Shown in pieces: positions 45,855 through 57,400 of a stretch of 64,000 nucleotides of DNA. Source of the stretch: Rusavskia elegans. Lineage: Eukaryota; Ascomycota; Lecanoromycetes; Teloschistales; Teloschistaceae. Position numbers and translations under genes: made by a program. The stretch spans positions 1 through 64,000 of the forward strand of contig SAUG01000098.1 in assembly GCA_011316305.1 (NCBI GenBank), written 5' to 3'. The notes below the pieces were generated by a model that was not told the DNA's origin, ran no database searches, and worked only from the letters and a program-made list of their open reading frames with translations. Within the stretch, counting starts at the first letter, position 1; each line of letters starts with the position of its first letter.

Positions 45855-46813
45855 ATGAAGCTGTATCTCATCAGGCATGGAGAAACAGTCGATAACGTTG
45901 CTCAAGTCTAGTGTGTGCCCTCATATCCACCCCATCAAAGGGCACCATTGTGCTAATTTCCTGCAGTGCCGGAGTCAGAGATTCACCTCTTACTGTTCAA
46001 GGTGTCTTGCAGGCTGAAAGGCTAGGTCGCTATTTGACAGCTTCGGAGCAGCGCTTCACACATGTCTTTGCCTCTGATCTCCAGCGAGCTGTCAAGACTG
46101 CTGAAGCCCTTCTGGCGGCCCAGACTAACGATAATGGCTCTGTGCCGGTGACCGTTCGACAATTGCCAATACTGCGAGAACAAGACTTTGGTTTCTACGA
46201 AGGCAAACCTTTCTATGCTCGCCAACGAGATTCGAAGAAGTCTGGCAAAGACGCTCATCGATTAGGGCATCAGGATGAACCTGGCTTTCAGGATGTTGAG
46301 TCGAAAGAGTCCATGGCGACAAGGACAAACGCCTTTGTTGCCGAACACCTAAGACCAATCCTCCAAGGTACCGTCTCCGAACAGCAGCCGATCATAATTA
46401 TCGTCTCCCACGGCATCATCCTCTCACATCTTTGGCGAAGTATCTTGGGCATGTTCTCGAAACACTCGGTGGCTTTGGCACCTGGCCTTTCTGTTGGTAG
46501 TGGAGGTGTCACACCTTTGGAATACCTGGGCGGCTGGTCGAACACGGGGTATCTTGAGTTGGACATCACCTCGCCTGTTCTTGGTACGGGGCTGGAGTCG
46601 AACTCCAAAAATATGGCACCTCCTCAGTCTTCCGACAAGGCCGATGAAGGGACTTCAAATACATTACCATCAACATCCAGGTTGATTGTTCGAACGGTGA
46701 ATGGGAAGGAGCACCTCCGAGGACTGAAGAGAGCTCGAGGTGTGGGCAGCTCTCAACACGACGAAGGGCAGAAGAAGATCGAAACTTTCTTCAAGAAAAC
46801 AAAGACCGGCTGA
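45855..46813 (+). CDS. Histidine phosphatase (phosphoglycerate-mutase-like) with C-terminal PIP box
   Basis: Exons are 45855-45910 and 45967-46813 (300 aa). The intron GTGTGT...CTGCAG restores VAQV-YAGVRDSPLTVQG. The start MKLYLIRHGE places the catalytic RHG motif at residues 7-9, as usual. Other branch-1 histidine phosphatase landmarks are VFASDLQRAVKTAEAL, LREQDFGFYEGKPFY and the second catalytic His in VSHGIILSHLWR. It is a cofactor-independent-of-glycolysis type rather than true glycolytic PGM; the substrate is unknown. After the catalytic domain (about residue 215) a disordered tail ends in QKKIETFF (residues 287-294) followed by KKTKTG. This is a canonical Q-x-x-h-x-x-F-F PCNA-interacting motif at the extreme C-terminus and suggests a nuclear, replication- or repair-linked role. 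Confidence 0.88.
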
Positions 46814-48157
46814 AGGAGAGCAATTTTACACACCCGCGATGTCGGAGTTGGAGGTAATTTTAATGGACCTATCTTGTTGGGCGTGGGAGGTATCAAGTGG
46901 CAATGGATGTCTACGACTACGACATCACGATCTTTCACGGTCCAAGGTGTGTAAATCTCTTGTATCTTCCTGCCTGTCTGCGGGATATGATGAAGCAACA
47001 TCACAACACAGACCTGTTCTGAATTCCATGTGGATATACTTTGTATACCAACTGCTGTCTGATCGCCTTGCATCCTATTGATACGACAGTTCTGCATTAT
47101 TTGATCGAAAGCATGCTGACAATCAATAGTTGCTGATTAGGAAATGCGGAAAAGCACATGCAATGGGTAACGGGCTATGGAGTTAGTGCAGCTGTACCAC
47201 GTCGTGGAGAGTACTGCTCAGCGGAAGATAGGCGGTGATGGGTGATGGGTACGCAAGCATGGGCTAAGAATAGCGACAAGAATGGACGTTGTTGATCCGG
47301 ATCGGCGCATCAAAATGATCGACGTCGCTTGCTTGGTCATGTTGCAATGTGTCCGAGCCCTCTTTGGCCCAGGTCTGGAACTCTACAGAGAGTCTTCTTG
47401 TGTTTCTGCCGAGCAACCGCCATTGAGTAAGATCAGAGAAGCATGACGTCTGCATGCGTTGGTCCGCAATACTTCAAGCCTTTCGAGGTCATGACATGGA
47501 TGAGGGGTCGAATTAAGGTCAAAAATAAGCTTGCTCTCCAGCCACCTCATTGGCCAACGCCACATCGCCACCCAGCCAACGGCGACAGGGATCCCGCCCT
47601 GAATCGGACAACAGTCGTCTCCACGCTCGCCTGTCACTTCGAATGGTACTCCGTGCTGCCAGCTTACGACAACCCACACAACTTCCAGTGTCAGTTGGGA
47701 TGAGGCGACTGCGCGAGCATCATGGTTGATTGGTAGGCGACGATCGCCAAATACCTGCAGGCGTTGAATTGATTGAAACAATGGCGAAAGCATCTCCACT
47801 GGGCGCCAACATCAACCAGCTACATGAAACTGGTTTTTTAGAAATCTGGGTATGCAAGTTGTCCGTTTCCTGTCAGGACCCAAAGTCATTCACTTAGCTT
47901 GAAGATGGTGCGCCTGTATAGTCAGCATGTGGTGGGTGGCGCCAGCCACGTTGATTTTCTGGATGCCCTCAAGTTCAGAGGTTGGTCCATCTTCATCCCA
48001 GCCACTCTCTCCCTCCACCACAATTTGTACATGATAATTGGCATCGCAACTACATTCTTTCTTCCTTCCGTCTCTCCATCCATCCATTCTTGCGTCTTCA
48101 TTCCACTCGCTACCATCTTAAACTCGATCCTTCACTTGGCATCACATCGCCGCTGCC
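46814..48157. other. Intergenic, no gene recognised
   Basis: A 138-codon minus frame at 47799-47383 has no motif and is not called. C/T-rich sequence from 47985 to 48150 (CATCCATCCATTC) is probably the leader of the wall-protein gene. Confidence 0.4.
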
Positions 48158-49297
48158 ATGCTTCCATCTACTACCACCCACATGGTCCTCGTGGCTCTAC
48201 CCGCTCTCATCAATGCTCAGAGCCTCACCACCTACTTCTTCAGCATCGGTGACAGACCAACCTCCATCGTCGTTCCAATCCCTGAAGGACCTGCAACAAC
48301 AGTCTACGTGACCATGCCCGTCGCAACCGTCACCCGGACCAGAGCATTTCCCCAGTCCGTCGCAACCCAAACCATCGTTGTGACTGCCCCGGTCGGACAG
48401 ATCAGCTCCATCGCCAATGAAATCCCAAGTTCCTACGTTGTTCCTCCTGTCTCAAACATCGATGCTGCAGCCGTCGTCCCCATTTCATTCAATGGATACA
48501 CAACCTCTCTCAACCTCCCATCCAGCGCTTCCGTTCCCACTGGCGTCGTCACACTCACTCCCATCATTGTCGCTCCACCACCAGCATCCACCATCCAAAC
48601 AGTCATCGATTCCCTCACCACTTCCCTAGCTAACGGAGCTTCTTCTATCGCCAATGACGCATCAAGCCTCATTGGCGGCATCACATCATCAGCCAACGCT
48701 CAAGCATCAACACTCACCTCGCAAGCCGCAGAATTCACTTCCTCAGCCGTCGCACAAGCATCGTCAATCACCTCGCAAGTCCAAGAATCAGCCATCTCAG
48801 CCATCACCGCCGCATCTTCCTCGCTAGCAGCCGCCTCCTCAAACGCAGCCTCAGCCCTCGAATCCGCCCAAACATCCCCAACCTCCGCCCGCGGCGCCGC
48901 AACTTCGCAAGCAACCTCCCTAGCCAACGAAGCCACTTCTTCCGCTGCAGAAATCAGCTCCAGCATCGCAGCAGCCACATCCTCCGCAGTCCCTTCGCCT
49001 CTACCCACGGGCCTGGTAATCGACACCTCTTCCTTCACCACCAGCACCCGGACCTCAGTCACAGTAGACGAGACAACCACGATTTCGGATGTGCCTACCA
49101 CGAGTACCAGCTCCGCGGAGGAAACATCAACTAGCACTGCTGAGGAAACATCTACCAGCCAAGCGGCGGCGACGACGAGTTCGGCCCCTGAAAGCGCTAG
49201 TACAGCTGCTCCGCCTGCGTCGGGTGTGGGGAGGCTTGGTGCTGGTGGGGTGATGGCGGCGTTGATGTGCTTGGGTGCTGTGTTTTATTCGTTGTAG
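48158..49297 (+). CDS. GPI-anchored Ser/Thr/Ala-rich cell-wall protein
   Basis: Single exon, 379 codons. The N-terminus (MVLVALPALINAQS at residues 9-22) is a signal peptide; the upstream Met gives a slightly longer n-region. Residues 23-150 form a Thr/Val/Pro-rich domain (TVYVTMPVATVTRTRAF). Residues 150-345 are Ser/Ala/Thr-rich with loose repeats such as SSLANGASSIANDAS and EETSTSTAEETSTS, likely a heavily O-mannosylated stalk. The C-terminus (ASGVGRLGAGGVMAALMCLG to FYSL) is a classic GPI-attachment signal, with small omega residues before a hydrophobic tail. It is predicted to sit in the plasma membrane or be linked to wall glucan. No catalytic domain is visible; structural and adhesion roles are both possible. 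Confidence 0.85.
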   Translation: MLPSTTTHMVLVALPALINAQSLTTYFFSIGDRPTSIVVPIPEGPATTVYVTMPVATVTRTRAFPQSVATQTIVVTAPVGQISSIANEIPSSYVVPPVSNIDAAAVVPISFNGYTTSLNLPSSASVPTGVVTLTPIIVAPPPASTIQTVIDSLTTSLANGASSIANDASSLIGGITSSANAQASTLTSQAAEFTSSAVAQASSITSQVQESAISAITAASSSLAAASSNAASALESAQTSPTSARGAATSQATSLANEATSSAAEISSSIAAATSSAVPSPLPTGLVIDTSSFTTSTRTSVTVDETTTISDVPTTSTSSAEETSTSTAEETSTSQAAATTSSAPESASTAAPPASGVGRLGAGGVMAALMCLGAVFYSL

Positions 49298-49842
49298 GAG
49301 GATTTCAAAAAGAAAGGGGAGGAGAACGAAAAGAGGTGGTGTACTACGCGTGTTTACGATACCAAAGTCCTGTTCTAGGCTTTTTGCTAAGCGAAGGTGT
49401 TTCCTGGCGCAGTTTTGTCGGCTTGTGGTTTGGCTTTGATGGGGGTTTATGTTCGGAATCAACAAAATTTTGCACTTGTCTGGTTATGGAGGATGGGATG
49501 GAAACGGAATGAGTATTGTTGCTAATAGGAAGGGGAGCTTGGATTCTTGTATATACTATATTGCATCAGGTATTACTTCGAGGTTAAACAGCTTGAGCTT
49601 AGCTTGGCTTGTAGGAGAATGAAAGTCGATACTCTGGGAAATATACGTCAAAGTGCTTCCGTGAAGTATCTTTATCGACGTGGTTGTTCTCTCGGGTATG
49701 AGATCACACTTTTTAGGTCGCATCGTAAGAAGGTGATGGAGTATCTGGGCATCATTCCGCGATTATTTACACGCCAGCAGATATGAAACAAGCTACATCT
49801 GCCAGATCCAGACACTGGGTCCCAAAGATGCCCATTTCCACC
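49298..49842. other. Intergenic between convergent genes
   Basis: 3' flanks of the wall-protein gene and of the enoyl reductase gene. No feature recognised. Confidence 0.45.
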
Positions 49843-50876
49843 CTACCACAACCCCGGCAACATCACCGACCTCTTCTTCTGATACTTCCCACCGAATTCC
49901 CGCCGGTATCTCACCTCTCGCTTTTGCGCCCACACCCCCATCTGCCCCGCTGCTACCACGGCGAAGAGCACGGATGCGAGACTCCATGTCACGCCACAGA
50001 TTCCTATCCATGCCAGTGTCTCAAACAGGTAGTTCGGACACGTCACCAGGCCGAAGCCAAGACCATGCGGGATGCCTCTTTCGTTGCCGCCCGAAGAACG
50101 GAGAGATCGCAGGACGAAATGGGCATTGAGGTTTCCTAGTTCTCCGATGACGTATAAAGCCACACTTGGCCAGGTGATCAAGGGATTGGAATCACCCGCG
50201 GCGGGTGAGGACGAGCGGTATGTCCAGAATGCGATGTTCAATCCGGCGAGCAGCCAGTAGTGGGCACTGTTTTTGAAGAGGTTGAAGAGGGGCATTGTGG
50301 CGGAGGAAAAACGGTGGAGGAAGAGGGTCTCGAGTTCGCGTTTTAGAAAATGGAGGGTTATGAGTGTGCAGGAGAGGGTTTGGAGGAAGGATGGGCTGCT
50401 GCTGGAGGAGGAGGAGGAGGGGAGGATGAAGTAGAGGATGGGGTGGATGAGGAGGGGACCGAGATACTCGAGGATGTAGACGAGGCGCCAGGATATTTGA
50501 GGGCCTGATGGGTTTGAAGATGGGGCATTAGCTGTGGTGTTGCTGAAGGGGAAGGGGAACGGAAAAGGTACCTAGGTCTTTGACGTAGATGGTCGATCCA
50601 TCTCTGAGTCCGGTATCAGACACAGGCAGAGATGATGTGTTGGGTATGAAGCTACCATCGCTCCCTTTGGTGATTCGTAGACGGTGGATCGAGGTCTGGG
50701 AGGAGGATGCGAGTTGGGTGTAAAGGTCGGAGGAAGTGCTGGTGGAGGATAGCGAGAGCTCTTCGGGTAGTTTGTGAAGAGGTTTGCCTGGGTGTTTGTC
50801 AGTCAATGCTAACGGCCGCGGAGGAACAAAGACCACCTCGAGGCCTGACAGAAAAAGTCAGGGGTTTGGACGCCAT
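49843..50876 (-). CDS. tsc13: Very-long-chain trans-2-enoyl-CoA reductase (TSC13/TECR)
   Basis: Exons are 50876-50837 (40 nt), 50787-50572 and 50504-49843 (305 aa). Splicing yields MASKPLTFSVRPR-GKPLHKL and IYVKDL-GPQISWRLVYILEY, matching the family's ubiquitin-like N-terminus followed by membrane helices. The protein catalyses the last step of each fatty-acid elongation cycle in the endoplasmic reticulum, supplying sphingolipid very-long-chain acyls. Its steroid 5-alpha-reductase-type C-terminal domain contains GIPHGLGFGLVTCPNYLFE, with the conserved Tyr in the PNY-x-FE motif, and ends KYQKKRSVMLPGLW. An alternative start at 50836 would read through intron 1 and break the family's N-terminal register, so I reject it. 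The gene is divergent to the TOM1 gene with 611 bp between starts. Confidence 0.93.
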
Positions 50877-51487
50877 TGAAGCGTGCTGTGTGATCAAAAC
50901 ACTGAATGTTTACCTCGGAAGAATTAATGTTGAGCGGGAAGGAGTGGACGGGAGTGGGCGGACAAGGCGGAACGAATTGCGGAGGCTTCCCGCGGCAGGC
51001 GCTAGCGGAGCATGAGATTACGGTTTTACGTAGTGACCTTTAGGAAGTCGAGCATCTTCACTTCATCACTCCTTCCACTTCCTCTCTACACTATCAATCC
51101 ATCATCAGCTCCGGCAAGGTACATAACAAGGCTCGGCGACCTGCACCGCTCGACTTTGTCTGTCAAGCTTGACCTGATTGATATCCGCAACTGAAGCTCC
51201 ACTATCTCTCATTTCCTCTTCTATCGTAGAGCTACCCACCATCCGGGCAGCTTCCCTACCACTTCCAAGAAGACGCCTTTCGAGTGCCGGTAGAACGTTC
51301 AAACTGACCAAGGTAATACCCATTTTGGTGATTTCACTGACCTTACAGGACTTCACATCTTCAATCCAGCGTCGGGAAGCCTGTCTTTTCGCCCCAAGCT
51401 CGACCATCACATAATAAATTCCTTGCGCGAGCTGTGATCGCCTCTAAAACCCTCACATGAGTGGGCCGCACTCACCTATTCGGTACG
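50877..51487. other. Divergent promoter region TSC13/TOM1
   Basis: 611 bp separating the two start codons. No gene is seen. C/T-rich stretches near 51060-51090 precede the TOM1 start. Confidence 0.45.
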
Positions 51488-54400
51488 ATGGGGAGAATCA
51501 AGAAGGCAGCGGGCCCGAAGCATGAGGCGACAGTGGTATGTACCAACATCGCCCCCTCTCTTACAACGCTGCTAATCATTTCACCAAGTCTCCGGCGATA
51601 GCGGAATTTGTTGGAAAAGCAATCTCCCTCTCATTGGCACACCTCCCAGCACACCTTCAGACCTTTCCTTCACAATGGCCGTTTCCTCGAGGAGACCTCT
51701 ACCACTGGATCCCACTACTAGACCTCTTCGATCTGCTCCTCAAGCAGATTAACCAAGAGTATGGCTTGCAGGATGGTCCACAGACAATACCGTTCGGGCG
51801 TACACTGCTTGAAAAAGGCGTGTCTGAAGAAGGCAAGGACTGGGCTGGAATAACCACCAGCCAGGAGGAGCTCGATAAGTTGGGCTTCTCGCATGATGGT
51901 GACAAGTATCTAGCACAGACCATACTGTCATTCTCACAGGAGCTCCTGGAAAATTGTGGCAACCGCAGTCTCTACAACAGCAGCGATCGACTTGGACACC
52001 TGTTGAACACAACGGACCTCTCGCTGCTCCGATGTACTTTGCAGCTTGCAGTTCGCCTAGCTCAAAGATACTATGCATCGAAGCAACGAGGTGCAAACGC
52101 GAGTCAACACCTCAACAACGCTCTTCTAGCAAGTCACTATAACATTGATCTCAACAAAGTCCAATGTCTGGCCAACCCTTTCAGCAAGACTGCGTTGTCT
52201 GGGACTGCAGATGCAAAAACGCCTTACACCGCGAAGGGTATTTCAAAGGGCAAACAGAGATCTCGATCGTCGTTTTCAGAACACTCAGCCCTAATCCACC
52301 CGACCGATCTGGCAGCAATCGCTCGTGGCCACGCTCCTCAGGCAAACGCCTCCATAAGTAGAAGAGGTTCCGATTCGAGCAATCAGGAGACCCCGAATTG
52401 GGAGCAATGGGGGAACGTGCAGCTGAAATACTACCAAGCCCCTATCGAACCGTCAGAGTCTACGAAGCCGGTGACTCCAACGACTCCGACACCAACACGA
52501 CGTACCTCAGGTCTGTCTCGCCCTAGTCGCCTTTCGACCTCGGAAGACTCATCCGATACTCCGGGTGCCGCTCCTACCCGCAAAACTGAAGAGACAGGCC
52601 ATGGAGGTATGAAGAGCCTCGACATGCCCTTCTCCAAGATCTCATCGACGCCAATCAGCGATATCTTGAAAGACACCTTGCCGGAGCTTCCTAAGGATTC
52701 CCACTACGAGTTTCTGTCGAGATTACGTGTAGCTAGGGGGATCCCAACGTCGGCGTCGACACGCCACGAGCTCCTGATCATTCGCCTGTTGGCACTGACG
52801 AACCTCGCGTACGTCTATTCAGATGCTGTCTTTCAACAGAGGATTCTGCAGTCAGATTCGGATGAACCAAGACGTCTGCAACTCGCATATCAGCTCGCTG
52901 AGCTATTACAACCACCTGGCAACGGAAGCTTAGAAATTTCGCTTGGCCTCCAGACCGTGGCTTTTGGAGCCCTTGAGTCTCTGACAAAACACAAATCACG
53001 GGCCTCGGATGTCTGTGCCGCTTTGAACATTAACGTCAATCACGGTGTGCTCTTTCACTCTCTCAAGAAGGCAGTAGCGGGAATGGCTACTGAAGACGAC
53101 GCCGAAAGCAACACTGAAGCAGATCGTGGTCTGTGGCGCGAAGCTCTTTTCTCATTGCTCGAGGCCTTACCGACCTCCTCGCCACGTACTGGCGAGGCTC
53201 TGATCGCGGCAGGTCTCTTCGACAATCTCATCGAAATGCTGAATCTGCGGACTAGCAAAGCCGAACGGCATCATCATAGGGTTTTGACATTTCTGAATAC
53301 GATAGTCTACACTGTGCGCGATGCATTCCAAACTCTCGCCAACGCCAAAGGTCTCGATACTATCTCAGATCTTGTCGCTTTCGAGGTAGAATCGGCCTTG
53401 GAGCGTGCAAATGATGGCAAAGGCATGCCAGTCGCATATCGGAACCAACATAGTGACTACCAGATTCCCTATTACCAACAACAAACACTTCGGTGGCTAT
53501 TTAAATTCATCAACCATATGATGTCGCATGCAGGAGGCAACAACGACAGACTGCTACGGAATCTTGTCGACTCACCGCAGCTACTGGGTGGCTTAAAGAC
53601 CGTGATTGTCAACGCAAGGATCTTCGGTTCGAGCGTATGGAGCGGAGCTGGCAACATACTCAGCGCTTTTATGAATAACGAGCCCACAAGCTATGGCATA
53701 ATCGCGGAAGCTGGTCTCAGCAAAGGCTTCCTGGAAGCTGTATCGTCGGAAACTATCACCGAACCAAAGAGCACAAAAGCAGAAGGAGAAACCTCACCTT
53801 CTATAGAACCAAGTGGTGACGGTGCCGAGCCAAGCACTGCGTCCCCCTCAACGCCAGCTCCGAACACGAAGGCGTTTGCCTTTGAAGTGCAACAAGCGCG
53901 GGATAAACTTGCCGAAGGCATCCTGCCTGCTACAGACGCCATATTGACCGTACCGCAAGTATTCGGGGCGATCTGTCTTAACAATGCAGGCTTGGAGCTT
54001 CTTTTACGATCACGGGCTATGGGTAGGTTCTTCGAAATCTTCGAAAGCCCCGAACACATCAAGTCTATGAACACGGATGGGGAGTTTCCTCGCATGCTTG
54101 GCAATTCATTCGATGAATTGGTACGGCACTATCCGCAGCTCAAACAACCCATCATGTTATCCGTCATCCTCATGATAGGCCGTGTCTGTCGTCTTTGCAA
54201 GTCTCATGCGACCGAGCGAGGTTTGGGCGCTCAATTGTATATTGATGCTGGAAAAGGAAAGCTTGGACCAAGACAAGACAGTGATGTGGTGATGGACGAT
54301 GCAGACAACACCAACGAGAATGAGCTTATAACCGAGCAGTCGAATCGCATGATAGCCGAATCCGACGAGGAAATGACAGCTACATACATTGGCACTGCTA

Positions 54401-57400
54401 TGAAATTTCTTGGAGGCTTCTTTGAAAACACTAATATTTGCTCTGCATTCGTCGACGCTGGGGGAGTGGAACTGGTACTTGATTTCGCAACACTTCCATG
54501 TCTCCAATACGACTTTAAAAGTCAAGCCGCCTGCAACGATCTCGCACGTGTCGTCCATATGCTCGTCGAGCAGAAGCCGCATCTGGCGATGCCTTCTCTC
54601 ATCAAGCGTACCCAGGCAGCAGTCGACGGACTAGGACCATTGTGTAGCCATACAGACCACCCTGCTTATTTTGAACCATACACAGCCCTACACAAGGATG
54701 CAGCAGGAGAACCAGATAAGCCTTCAATCAACGGCACCCAAATCATGAAGAATCTGGTCACTGTCCACATCCTGACCAATGTCCTCATGGAAGCATTCGG
54801 TCCTCCAATCTTCAATGCTCGTTCGAGTCATACTGTGTTCACACAGGTCAACCTTACAGATCTCTACATCACGCTGATTAACAGCCTTGGAAAATTACAT
54901 CGAATCTGCATCTGGGAAGAGATCTTACTACAAAAGAAAATGCCAAGCTCCTGGAAAGAAGCTACCAGAATCACAACAGGCTACGGTATGGGAAGTCAAG
55001 AAGCAGATGATGTCCTTGGTCTCCCTAGCCGAGACGAGTCACTGCCCGGGCAATACGAAGAAGCACAGGGAGACGCAGAGAACGGTGCGAGCAACGAAGC
55101 AGGCGTTCCATCCGATAAAAAGCGCCGACAGTCCTCGATACGGAGAGACGAGAGTCTACCAGAATTTCGAAACGTTCGAACACTGCGCTACCTCTTAAGC
55201 CAGCTTCCAGGTGATATAGTGTCATTCTTCCAAGTTTTGGGCAAAGCGCTCATTGCAAAACGAAGACCTGACTCGTACGCCCGGCAGAATGCCTACATGG
55301 TTGCGGACGCCTTGTCAGCAGCACTATTAGAGCAAATTGCGTTCCAATCTCCCGTGGACTCGACTTCGGCACAGGACCGATACTCCTACTGGATTGTGGC
55401 ATTGACGTCGATATCGCACGTCCTGGTTGAAGGTGAGTTGAAACCACATGGCCTACACGCAAGCACATGCTAACCTCCGCAGGGCTCGCAAGTCCACCCA
55501 GCCCTCAGTGTTTGACACTGGTGTTGCAGGCCTTCAAAAACGGTGGTGGCCTAGACGAAATCAAGCGTCTTCTCGAAGTGATGCTGGACGAAGTCAGAAC
55601 ACTCTCTGGTCTTCCCGAAAGTGATCAGACCTTGGACACAAAGGCACGAGATACGACCGCTCACGGAGGCATTCGCGTCATTTTGAATCTGTACACACAG
55701 ATTTCGGCACCTAAGATCATTATAGAGTCGACACAAACAACTATAATACAATCTAACGAACGAGATCGCGGGCAACCTCATTACTTCTTGCCGCCACAGT
55801 TCTTGGTAGAATTGCGCATGGCGATTCTGCCTGTGGTCCGCTCAACATGGGATTCTGATTTCGTGGACAAAGCAGCGAGCCCAATTGTTAAATGGCTCAT
55901 CGAGATCCTTCGAATCGGTCTCGAAAGTAACGAGGAGCAAGGTGCTTACAAGAGAGGTGACAAGCTACCTATGCGTGCCAAACACACTCATAAGGTCTAC
56001 AACGTCGCTGAGGAGAAATACAAATCATTGAAAGACATGGGCTTTGACGCAGATATCGCTCGTGAAGCTCTTTATCGGTGCCACAATGCACAGCATCACG
56101 CGGAAGAGTATTGCAGAGCGCGTCAGCAAAACCAACAAATTCCAAGAATCCCGATTCCGGTCTATGATCAAGAGCCTAGGAAGGCTCCATCATCATCGTC
56201 CACACCCATGCCCGAGAGATCCGAGGCTCCAGCGTCGGGATCGCAACGTGCGGAGACACCGGCTGAAGACGCTCAGCCATCCGAGGAGCCAGCTGCCAAT
56301 CCCGATCCATCTAACACTGCGAGCTCCACCGCGGACTCATTTGCATCTGCAGCAGAAGCGTTGGTTCGACTCACTAGGAACCATGATCCTTCGACAGTGA
56401 CGCCACCGCCAGCTCCGGGCGTGCCTGGTGATACAGAAGAAACCCTTGGTGAAGCTATGACGAGGAACATTGACAATCTGCTAAACAGAACTGACATTGT
56501 CGGTGGAGACATCAACTCCAGTCTACAGCATAGTTCAAGCGCTGACCAACAACCAACCCCTTCGACTCCAGAACCTGGTCTTGTTCCTGCGGCAAAAATT
56601 CCAAATCTGGTCACAGTCAATGATTTGGATGATGAGCGATCTGCAATCCGCGAGAATCTCATCGAGCGAGCGCTCGATGTACTCAATCTCCACAACGACG
56701 TGACGTTCGAGCTTGCTGACCTGATAAATGCTGCTGCTTTGAAAGCGCCAGACAGTAATTCTATGCGGAGGGACATTGGCGAGACCCTGGTCCAGTCACT
56801 CATATCACTTCAATTGGATGATGATTTTCGACCTGCAGGCAAGAAGATAGCAGCTTATGCGAACCTCTTGGGTCTAGTCCTTCAAGATGATGATTTCTAC
56901 CAGGCAACGTTGGACGAGTTGAGGAATTGCTTCGGCCAGCTGCTGGGATTCATCAAGATCTTCCCTGACCAAAATCCCGATGAACTATCCCCTTGGATTG
57001 GCCAAGTCCTGCTTGTTGTCGAGCGTGTCCTTTCCGAGGACGCTCAACCCGTCAAGATCCAATGGACCCAACCTAGTCCAGAGACAAAGCCGAATGACCC
57101 ACCGGTTGCTGTTCTGGAAGACCCGGTCTTGTCAATCGACGACAAGGTCTCTCTATTCAACGCCCTGATCGAAATTTTACCACGCATCGGCAAGGACGAC
57201 TCTCTTGCCTTGTCAGTTGTTCGGGCTCTAGCAATCGTCACCCGAAGCCGCAACATTGCCATCAAGTTGGCGGAGAAGAAGAACATTCAGCGCCTGTTCG
57301 TCATGATGAAACAACTGGCTGGGAGCATCAACGAACGGCTGCAGAGTTCTTTCATGCTGATCCTTCGGCATATTGTGGAAGACGACGATACCGTCCGGCA

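Noticed and set aside
47383..47799. 138-codon minus-strand frame
   Set aside because: No motif, no signal or membrane segment, no neighbouring exon; consistent with chance.
50528..50836. Start of the enoyl reductase at the ATG at 50836
   Set aside because: It would translate intron 1. Using the ATG at 50876 and splicing 50836-50788 gives the family-like start RPRGKPLHKLP.
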